Of a stretch of 64,000 nt of DNA, positions 27,039-33,695 are shown piece by piece; position 1 is the stretch's first letter, and the number at the start of each line of letters is the position of its first letter. Both the position numbers and the translations under genes were made by a program. The stretch comes from Lapidilactobacillus dextrinicus DSM 20335 (GTDB lineage: Bacteria > Bacillota > Bacilli > Lactobacillales > Lactobacillaceae), in NCBI RefSeq assembly GCF_001436095.1, contig NZ_AYYK01000025.1:32224-96223 (forward strand), written 5' to 3'. The notes under the pieces are model-generated. The model was not told the DNA's origin and searched no databases. It was given only the letters and a program-made list of their open reading frames with translations.

Positions 27039-27067
27039 TCGTAACAAGGATTGTAATCGTTTGCAAT
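27039..27067 (-). promoter_or_regulatory. Promoter of the large ncRNA with an overlapping cre-like site
   Basis: Minus strand TTGCAA (plus 27062-27067), 17-base spacer and TACGAT (plus 27039-27044) would start transcription at about 27032, right at the closing helix. The -35 region overlaps TGCAAACGATTACA (plus 27053-27066), which fits the CcpA cre consensus TGWAANCGNTNWCA at 13 of 14 positions. Confidence 0.5.
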
Positions 27068-27101
27068 TAATACGCTCACAACTTGGCTCTAAGTTGAACG
27101 G

Positions 27102-27785
27102 CTACTTTCCACTTGATAATTCTGGATCCGATCTGCGAAGCCAAGCGGTTAATTGGGGGAATCGTTCTTCAATATAGCCAACAATTCGCCCAGATAATAG
27201 CGCTGATAAAATAGTCCCTTCACGAACACCAATCAGTTGGCGACTGAAGATTAGACTAATCAAAACAGCACCTAAAACCATTGCCATATCCACCCGGACT
27301 TTGGTCTTAGCAAAAGGTCTATCGCGACGAAAAGCAATCGCTGCTGCAATCCCCTCGCCGGCCATCATTAATGTCTGCGAATTAACTTCAAAAAAGACCC
27401 CAATTGCTAATAAAACAATACTAATTAAAGTTAAACCAAGTTGCAGCCAGTAACCAGTTGGTTTAATAAACTTAAACAATTGAACAAACCAGTCAATCAT
27501 CGTCCCAAAAAAAATTGATGGTATCAGTTGGATAACATTACTCCAGCCAAAATAACGACGCAATACTAGCCATTCTAAACTGACGAGTAGAAACATATAG
27601 AAAATGGTCCACTGACCAATTGACAATCTAGTTAATCCACTTAAAACATTAGGAATACTTGAAATTGGTGAGGTTCCTAATAACGCAATTTTAGCTAAAG
27701 CCACACTTGCTGCCATTAAAGCAATCCCAAAAACTAAACAAGCAAAATGCCGCAGTGTTCCTAATAATCCCCATTCTTTAATCAC
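27102..27785 (-). CDS. YczE/YyaS/YitT-type integral membrane protein
   Basis: A 227-residue membrane protein with about five to six hydrophobic segments: RHFACLVFGIALMAASVALA, LSIGQWTIFYMFLLVSLEWL, WLQLGLTLISIVLLAIGVFF and others. The glycine-rich pattern GTSPISSIPNVLSGL and IPSIFFGTMIDWF are typical of the YczE-like family of small membrane proteins found in Firmicutes, whose function is unknown. A perfect 15-bp hairpin separates it from the EIIA gene upstream. The ncRNA promoter lies just downstream of its stop. Confidence 0.78.
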   Translation of the reverse strand: MIKEWGLLGTLRHFACLVFGIALMAASVALAKIALLGTSPISSIPNVLSGLTRLSIGQWTIFYMFLLVSLEWLVLRRYFGWSNVIQLIPSIFFGTMIDWFVQLFKFIKPTGYWLQLGLTLISIVLLAIGVFFEVNSQTLMMAGEGIAAAIAFRRDRPFAKTKVRVDMAMVLGAVLISLIFSRQLIGVREGTILSALLSGRIVGYIEERFPQLTAWLRRSDPELSSGK

Positions 27786-27833
27786 GATTAAGCTCCTCTT
27801 TTCCTAATTGAAACCAAATAAAAATAACCAACC

Positions 27834-27871
27834 ATCTTCTTAACAATGATGACAACCATTGTTAAGAAGAT
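27834..27871 (-). terminator. Perfect 15-bp hairpin between EIIA gene and YczE-like gene
   Basis: Inverted repeat 27834-27848 with 27857-27871 and an 8-base loop. There is no T-run directly after it on either strand (minus: GGTTGGTTATTTTTATTT), so it may be a weak terminator or a processing/stability element. Confidence 0.5.
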
Positions 27872-27899
27872 AATTGATTACTTAGTCAAAACTATCATA

Positions 27900-28391
27900 T
27901 CACAATTTTACCTGGCCAATGCGGTGACCGCCTGCAACTGGTCCATAATCAATTTTTAAAGTTGCCGCTAATTCTTCCGAATTGATAAAAGTGACGACAA
28001 CTGTATCATCAAAACCACGAGCACGGATGCGACCAAAATTAGCAGCCGCAATCCGTTGCCCACCGCGTACCTCTTGACCACGTTTAACGCGAATATGAAA
28101 CGAACCACTGGGTATCATTGAAGTATTTAATCCTAAATGAAGTAACACTTCTAACCCATTGGTCATGCGAATACCAATAGCGTGTTGCGTTGACGCCACT
28201 AACATAATCTGGCCAGATACTGGTGCGTAAATAAAATTATCCGTCGGTTCTATTGCAAAACCATCGCCCAAATTCTTTTGTGCTAAAACAGGATCACGGA
28301 CTTTAAGCAAATCAACAACTTCGCCTTCAACAGGTGCAACGATTGTTGATGAATCAGATTTTTTGACAAAGCCAAACTTTAACCATGCCAA
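27900..28391 (-). CDS. crr: Stand-alone PTS glucose-type EIIA domain protein
   Basis: A 163-residue EIIA(Glc)-type protein (PTS_EIIA_1). It shows IVAPVEGEVVDLLKVRDPV, the helper histidine in STQHAIGIRM and the phosphorylated histidine in GLEVLLHLGLNT, followed by a barrel-like C-terminus. It accepts phosphate from HPr and passes it to an EIIB domain of sugar permeases lacking EIIA, and can regulate transporters. No EIIBC gene is nearby, so its partner is unknown. It follows argR by 34 bases and probably belongs to the argS-argR transcript. The usual acidic IG(I/L)DT segment is here LGLNT. Confidence 0.9.
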   Translation of the reverse strand: MAWLKFGFVKKSDSSTIVAPVEGEVVDLLKVRDPVLAQKNLGDGFAIEPTDNFIYAPVSGQIMLVASTQHAIGIRMTNGLEVLLHLGLNTSMIPSGSFHIRVKRGQEVRGGQRIAAANFGRIRARGFDDTVVVTFINSEELAATLKIDYGPVAGGHRIGQVKL

Positions 28392-28425
28392 GATAATTGC
28401 TCCTTAACTAAAAATAGCCAAATTT

Positions 28426-28896
28426 TTATAGCAAACGCAAATGATCTTTTAAATAGTCAGACAATGTTTCTGCCTGCGCTATATCTTTACAAAAGGCAAC
28501 AACTGTATCATGTCCAGCAATTGTTCCTAAAATATCAGTTGGCGGTGTATCGCGCAAATCATCAAGTGCAGCGGCCAAAAAGTTACCATAACTTGGGCTC
28601 GTATGAATAATCACTAAAAACTCAACCGTATCAATTGACTTGGTCACTGTTTTTAATGCCGAAAAAAGGCGGGCTTGGGCGTCACCGGTTGTCTCTGTTG
28701 ACAACTTCAAATAACGCGACTTACCATACTCATCACGCATTTTAGTGATTTTTAATTCGCGCAAATCACGAGATAAAGTTGCCTGAGTCGTCCGTACACC
28801 ATATTCATGCAAATACGCCTGCAACTCTTCTTGCGTGTGAACCAGATGTTCTTGAATAATTTTTTGTAAAATAACCTGACGCTCTTTTTTCTTCAT
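28426..28896 (-). CDS. argR: Arginine repressor ArgR
   Basis: A 156-residue transcription factor with an N-terminal winged helix (HTQEELQAYLHEYGVRTTQA, TLSRDLRELKITKM) and a C-terminal hexamerisation/arginine-binding domain (LDDLRDTPPTDILGTIAGHD). It senses arginine and binds ARG boxes to control arginine synthesis and catabolism. It lies 10 bases after argS, so the arginyl-tRNA synthetase and the arginine sensor are co-expressed, a common arrangement in lactobacilli. AGGTGAAG precedes the ATG. Confidence 0.96.
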   Translation of the reverse strand: MKKKERQVILQKIIQEHLVHTQEELQAYLHEYGVRTTQATLSRDLRELKITKMRDEYGKSRYLKLSTETTGDAQARLFSALKTVTKSIDTVEFLVIIHTSPSYGNFLAAALDDLRDTPPTDILGTIAGHDTVVAFCKDIAQAETLSDYLKDHLRLL

Positions 28897-28906
28897 AACA
28901 CTTCAC

Positions 28907-30598
28907 CTACATTTCTGTTGGTGCTTGCACACCTAACAAGGATAACGCTTGTGTTAAGACTTGGCTAGTTGCTTGAACTAACGCCAAGCGTGCGTTTAAT
29001 TCGTCATCTTCAACCAAGATTTTTGAATTTGCGTAGTATTTATTAAAGGTCTTAGCTAAACGTAATGCGTACTTAGCAATGACAGAAGGTTCATATTCAC
29101 GGGCTGCACGTAAAATCGTTGCCGGGAAATCAGCTAAAGTTTTTAAAGTATCCCAAGCGGCGGGATCAGCTAGAGTTAACTGACCATTAAGATCAACTCC
29201 ACGTTGTGCTTTACGCAAGATACTTTGGGCACGCGCGTTAGAGTATTGTACGTAAGGACCAGTTTCACCTTCAAAACGGACGACTTCACCTAAACTAAAA
29301 TCAAAGCTATCCATACGATCGTTCTTCAAATCATGAAAAACAACGGCGCCAACGCCAACTTGATCAGCAACTTGATCAGCGTTAGCTAAATCAGGGTTCT
29401 TGGCAGAAATTTGTTCTTTAGCCAAACCAACAGCTTCGTCCAAAACTTTATCAAGCAAAACAACATTACCCTTACGTGTTGATAATTTCTTGCCATCTTT
29501 GGTAATTAAACCAAATGGTACATGAACAATTTCATCGGCCCAATCATCACCCATTTTCTTCAAAACGGCTTTTAATTGTTTAAAATGTTCTGTTTGTTCG
29601 CTACCAACAACATAAAGTGATTTAACAAAGTGGAATTGGTTATAACGGTCAATAGCTGCTGCTAAATCCCGCGTAATATATAAGGTTGCGCCATCTGTCC
29701 GCTTAATCAATGCTGGCGTTAAGTTTTCAACTGTCAAATCAACAATTTGAGCACCTTGGCTCATTTCTAATAAACCCTTTTCAGTCAATTCATCAACAAC
29801 TGGATCCATTTTGTCATTGTAATAAGCTTCACCATTGTAAGAATCAAAGGTAATCCCTAAACGATCATAAATCTTCTGGAATTCAGCTAATGACAAACCA
29901 CGGAACCATTCCCATAAATGAGTTGCTTCAGGATCGCCATCTTCTAGTTTTTTAAACCAAGCGCGGCCTTCATCATTTAATTCAGGATCTTCTTCGGCAG
30001 CTTCATGGAATTGAACGTAATATTTCAACAAGTTACCAATTGGGTCAGCTTTGATTTCTTCTTCGCTACCCCACTTGTGATAACCTACAATTAACTTACC
30101 AAACTGAGTACCCCAGTCGCCAAGATAGTTAATTTTAATTGGTTTGTAACCAATTTTTGCTAAAATATTGGCTAATGAATTACCAATAACTGTAGAGCGT
30201 AAGTGTCCCATTGACATTGGCTTAGCAATATTAGGTGAAGACATATCAATTGGTACATTACCTTGCTGACCAATATTATCGTCACCGTAATGATCACCTG
30301 CACTGATCACTTCTTGTAAAGTTGCTTCGGCAAATTCACCTTTATCTAAGAAAAAGTTAACATAAGCGCCTGTTGCAACAATTTGTTCATATGGTGCTTT
30401 ATCAATTTGTTCAACTAACTCAGCCGCAATTTTTTGTGGTGCTTGGTGGCGTGATTTAGCCAAAATAAATGTTGGAAAAGCATAATCACCTAATTTTGAA
30501 GTCTTGGGAACTTCCAATAAATTCATAATTTGTTCAGCAGATAATTCATCTGCTAAAGCAGATTGTAAACTGTTAACGATCGTTGACTTAATATCCAA
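28907..30598 (-). CDS. argS: Arginyl-tRNA synthetase
   Basis: A 563-residue class Ia synthetase. An N-terminal Add-1 domain is followed by the HIGH-type motif SMGHLRSTVIGN and, near residue 380, a KMSKS-like GKKLSTRKGN; a DALR anticodon-binding domain ends the protein. The frame has an ATG at 30604, but it directly abuts AAGGAGG; the TTG two codons later (30598) has a six-base spacing and is my preferred start, though this is not certain. It is followed by argR. Its 5' leader has an attenuator-like hairpin. Confidence 0.95.
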   Translation of the reverse strand: MDIKSTIVNSLQSALADELSAEQIMNLLEVPKTSKLGDYAFPTFILAKSRHQAPQKIAAELVEQIDKAPYEQIVATGAYVNFFLDKGEFAEATLQEVISAGDHYGDDNIGQQGNVPIDMSSPNIAKPMSMGHLRSTVIGNSLANILAKIGYKPIKINYLGDWGTQFGKLIVGYHKWGSEEEIKADPIGNLLKYYVQFHEAAEEDPELNDEGRAWFKKLEDGDPEATHLWEWFRGLSLAEFQKIYDRLGITFDSYNGEAYYNDKMDPVVDELTEKGLLEMSQGAQIVDLTVENLTPALIKRTDGATLYITRDLAAAIDRYNQFHFVKSLYVVGSEQTEHFKQLKAVLKKMGDDWADEIVHVPFGLITKDGKKLSTRKGNVVLLDKVLDEAVGLAKEQISAKNPDLANADQVADQVGVGAVVFHDLKNDRMDSFDFSLGEVVRFEGETGPYVQYSNARAQSILRKAQRGVDLNGQLTLADPAAWDTLKTLADFPATILRAAREYEPSVIAKYALRLAKTFNKYYANSKILVEDDELNARLALVQATSQVLTQALSLLGVQAPTEM

Positions 30599-30625
30599 AG
30601 TCATCCTCCTTTTTCCATACGAAAA

Positions 30626-30651
30626 CCCGCCCCCACTTAATCAGAGACGGG
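30626..30651 (-). terminator. Attenuator-like hairpin in the argS leader
   Basis: CCCGTCTC pairs with GGGGGCGGG (two G-U pairs), 9- to 10-base loop, followed on the minus strand by TTTTCG, only about 30 bases before the argS start. An 8-bp hairpin CGTTCATC/GATGAACG lies upstream at 30724-30749. No T-box consensus (GGTGG.ACC) was found. Confidence 0.6.
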
Positions 30652-30869
30652 AATCACACGATCACTCTAATGAATGATTACCTAGTCTTTTAACTTAGTA
30701 TGCCATAACTCTTTCAAGCTTATCGTTCATCTTAACCTTAGGATGAACGGCTAATGATTAAATTCCATTGCATTAGCAATTAATTTATACATTAAGTATA
30801 CATACTTTATTAGCAGAATACCACAATCAGTCCATTAAATTTCCAATAATTTGATAAAGCTGTTCCAAA

Positions 30870-31991
30870 TTATTGTTCGAATAATGGTAAATCAATGTTC
30901 TCAAAACTTTGCGGATATAAATCCGTAACAGTGACGCCCAACAAGCGAATGCCATCTGCAAGATCACCATAAGTTTGCCACAACTGCCAAGCAATTTTAA
31001 AAATCTGCTCGGCCTCATTTAAATATTGGTCAACAGATTGGCGTTTGGTCGTGGTCACAAAATCACTATTCCGCATTTTAAGGACTAAAACACGTCCATG
31101 TAATTGTTTTTTTGCAAGTTCTTCAGCAACCAGTTGACTAATTAATTGCAATTGACGTTTAACCCGTTCTTCAGCTTGAATCTCTGGACTATAGGTTCGT
31201 TCTTTACCAATAGAACGTCGCTTACGTTGACCTTGAACTGGACTATCATCAACACCACGTGCATGCTGGTACATTATAAATCCCATTTTGTTAAAACGCC
31301 GAATCAAAGTCATTTGCGGTACTTTAATTAAATCGCCACCGGTATAAATATTCAAGTCATGCAAAACCGCCTGTGTTTTTTTACCAACACCAAAAAATTG
31401 TTCAATTGGTAAATCATGGAGAAAAACCAATGCTTGTTCGGGACGAATAATAGTTCGACCGATAGGTTTATTATGATCGGATGCAACTTTTGCTAAAAAT
31501 TTATTATAAGAGATACCCAGTGAACAAGTTAAATGCGTCTCTTTAAAAATTTGTTGTTGAATCCACTTCGCTAATTTAATTGTGTTTGGTTCTTGCTTTT
31601 TATTATGGGTCACATCCAAAAAAGCCTCATCTAGCGAAATTGGTTCAATCATTTCAGTAACTTGATGAAAAATCTGATGAACCTGGTTAGAAACTTGACG
31701 GTAAAGGTCAAAGTGTGGTGGTACAAAAACCAGTTCATTGCTGGGAATTAATTTCAAGGCTTGGGCAGCTGGCATTGCTGAATGAACACCATAGCGACGG
31801 GCCACATAATTAGCCGTAGTCACAACCCCATGCCCATGATTTTTGCGTGGATCATGGGCAATTACAACAGCTTTATTTTTTAACTCAGGATGTTCCCGAA
31901 TCTCAACCGAAGCATAAAAAGCATCCATATCAACGTGAATGATTTTGCGTTCTGTATGATATTGTAGTGGCACTTCTAACCATTCAGCCAA
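30870..31991 (-). CDS. dinB: DNA polymerase IV (DinB)
   Basis: A 373-residue Y-family translesion polymerase. The palm motifs KIIHVDMDAFYASVEIRE and EPISLDEAFLDVTH carry the catalytic acidic residues, TCSLGISYNKFLAKVASD follows, and the little-finger domain is C-terminal. The frame is open back to 32042, but that extension is encoded by the zwf terminator; the TTG at 31991 has GGAGGT six bases upstream. It follows zwf in the same direction. No beta-clamp motif was assigned with confidence at the C-terminus (the final residues are LPLFEQ, which is clamp-motif-like). Confidence 0.94.
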   Translation of the reverse strand: MAEWLEVPLQYHTERKIIHVDMDAFYASVEIREHPELKNKAVVIAHDPRKNHGHGVVTTANYVARRYGVHSAMPAAQALKLIPSNELVFVPPHFDLYRQVSNQVHQIFHQVTEMIEPISLDEAFLDVTHNKKQEPNTIKLAKWIQQQIFKETHLTCSLGISYNKFLAKVASDHNKPIGRTIIRPEQALVFLHDLPIEQFFGVGKKTQAVLHDLNIYTGGDLIKVPQMTLIRRFNKMGFIMYQHARGVDDSPVQGQRKRRSIGKERTYSPEIQAEERVKRQLQLISQLVAEELAKKQLHGRVLVLKMRNSDFVTTTKRQSVDQYLNEAEQIFKIAWQLWQTYGDLADGIRLLGVTVTDLYPQSFENIDLPLFEQ

Positions 31992-32018
31992 ATCAACACC
32001 TCCAAGCACATTAAACAT

Positions 32019-32051
32019 AAAATCCGAATGACAAGAAGTCATTCGGATTTT
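32019..32051 (-). terminator. Intrinsic terminator of zwf
   Basis: Perfect 14-bp stem (32019-32032 with 32038-32051) with a 5-base loop, ending in TTTTATG on the minus strand, 12 bases after the zwf stop. Confidence 0.85.
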
Positions 32052-32063
32052 ATAAAGTAATCA

Positions 32064-33518
32064 TTAACCTTGGTAAATCCAATGGCGACCAGTTTTACTT
32101 AATAACTCATCAGCAGCTTTAGGCCCCATTGTACCGGACTGATAATTAGGAAAGTCAATATCTTTTTCTTGTGACCAAGCTTTGCGAATGGCATCAACGA
32201 AATGCCATGAGCCAGTCATACCTTCCCATTGTGCAAAGTTACCTTGCTTGCCTAACATCGCCTCTAAAAGCAAACGTTCATAAGCATCAGGAACTTGTTT
32301 TTGTTGATCTTCATTTAATAAATACTGTAATTGATCAACTTTTATTAAGCTACTAGTTCCAATTTCTTTACCATTTAAAGTCAACTCAATCCCTAGGTCA
32401 GGTTCAACTTCAATCGTTAAAACTGGACTAGCTGGTTGTTCAGTAAAAAGTTCAGATTGATCAGCTTTAAAGACAACATCAATCCGAGTCTTTTTAGCTG
32501 GCAATCGTTTACCAGTTCTGACATAGAAGGGTACGCCCTGCCATTGTGGCATATCTAAATCAATTTCACCAGCCACAAATGTTTCAACCGTAGAATTAGC
32601 GTCAATCTTGTCCTCATTGCGGTAAGCGGCTTGTTTACCGGAAGCATCTTCACCATATTGCCCACGAACAAACTTAGCTTGAACTTGTTCAGGTGTATAA
32701 ACTGGTAAGCTAGCAAAAACTTGACTTTTTGCCTGATTAATCGCGCGATCATCATATTTTTCTGGACGTGGAAAAGCAAGCATGGCCACAATTTGCATGA
32801 TATGATTTTGAACCATATCCCGCAAAGCACCACTAGTCTCATAATAGCCACCACGTTCTTCAACACCTAAGGACTCAGCTAATGTAATTTGAATATTATC
32901 AATATAATCACGATTCCAAACAGCATTTAAGAATGGATTAGCAAAACGGATGCATGGAATATTTTGGACCATTTCTTTGCCAAGATAATGATCAATCCGA
33001 AAGACTTGATCTTCATCAAACGTATTAACAATTGCATTATTCAAGGCTAAAGCAGATTCATAATCATGGCCAAATGGCTTCTCAATAATTAAGCGATTAT
33101 AGCCATCATGACTTAACAGATGTTCTGAACGTAAATGTTCAGCAATGGTTCCAAATAATGATGGTGCCATTGCCATATAGAACAGACGATTGCCGCCAAT
33201 TTGATATTTGTCGTCTAATTTATCGATCACATTTTTTAAGGCAACGTAGTGTTCTGAATCCTGAACATCGTGCGATTGGTAGTAGAAATGTTCAGCAAAA
33301 GCTTGACGTTGCTCAAGTGTCCCGTCAGATAAGTTTTCAATCACACCTTCACGGAAGAATTCATGCGTCCATGGACGTCTAGCTGTACCGATGACGGCAA
33401 AGTGTTTGTTTAAAGACCCCTTTAAATAAAGCTGGAATAATGCTGGATATAATTTTCGATGAGCTAAATCACCTGAACCACCAAAAATAACAACTAGCGT
33501 TTTATTTTCTGTCACCAT
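32064..33518 (-). CDS. zwf: Glucose-6-phosphate 1-dehydrogenase
   Basis: A 484-residue enzyme that oxidises glucose-6-phosphate to 6-phosphogluconolactone with NAD(P)+, the entry to the oxidative pentose phosphate/phosphoketolase route. The Rossmann motif GGSGDLAHRKLYPAL opens the protein and the active-site signature RIDHYLGKE is present. IEKPFGHD gives the conserved lysine. No gnd or phosphoketolase gene is in the window, so the downstream route cannot be stated. Terminator at 32019. Confidence 0.97.
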   Translation of the reverse strand: MVTENKTLVVIFGGSGDLAHRKLYPALFQLYLKGSLNKHFAVIGTARRPWTHEFFREGVIENLSDGTLEQRQAFAEHFYYQSHDVQDSEHYVALKNVIDKLDDKYQIGGNRLFYMAMAPSLFGTIAEHLRSEHLLSHDGYNRLIIEKPFGHDYESALALNNAIVNTFDEDQVFRIDHYLGKEMVQNIPCIRFANPFLNAVWNRDYIDNIQITLAESLGVEERGGYYETSGALRDMVQNHIMQIVAMLAFPRPEKYDDRAINQAKSQVFASLPVYTPEQVQAKFVRGQYGEDASGKQAAYRNEDKIDANSTVETFVAGEIDLDMPQWQGVPFYVRTGKRLPAKKTRIDVVFKADQSELFTEQPASPVLTIEVEPDLGIELTLNGKEIGTSSLIKVDQLQYLLNEDQQKQVPDAYERLLLEAMLGKQGNFAQWEGMTGSWHFVDAIRKAWSQEKDIDFPNYQSGTMGPKAADELLSKTGRHWIYQG

Positions 33519-33654
33519 AAGTTTATATTGACCTCTTCCAAACGTATTTACACCTATATTATTCTACACTAAGTTAAGCTATATTTTAAGCACTTTAACT
33601 TTACATTGGTAAGTATTCTGTCACAATTCGGATTAAAATCTAAAGCTAACAAAA

Positions 33655-33683
33655 AAATACTCCGAAAAATTTTCGGAGTATTT
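33655..33683 (-). terminator. Intrinsic terminator of adhE
   Basis: AAATACTCCGA paired with TCGGAGTATTT around an A/T-rich loop, with a T-rich tail on the minus strand. Confidence 0.85.
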
Positions 33684-33695
33684 CTTATTTAATCA

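Noticed and set aside
30605..30830. T-box leader for argS
   Set aside because: No GGTGG.ACC-type T-box core or recognisable specifier stem was found, although a terminator hairpin exists.
31992..32042. N-terminal extension of dinB
   Set aside because: These codons are formed by the zwf terminator hairpin; a TTG with a perfect GGAGGT lies downstream at 31991.
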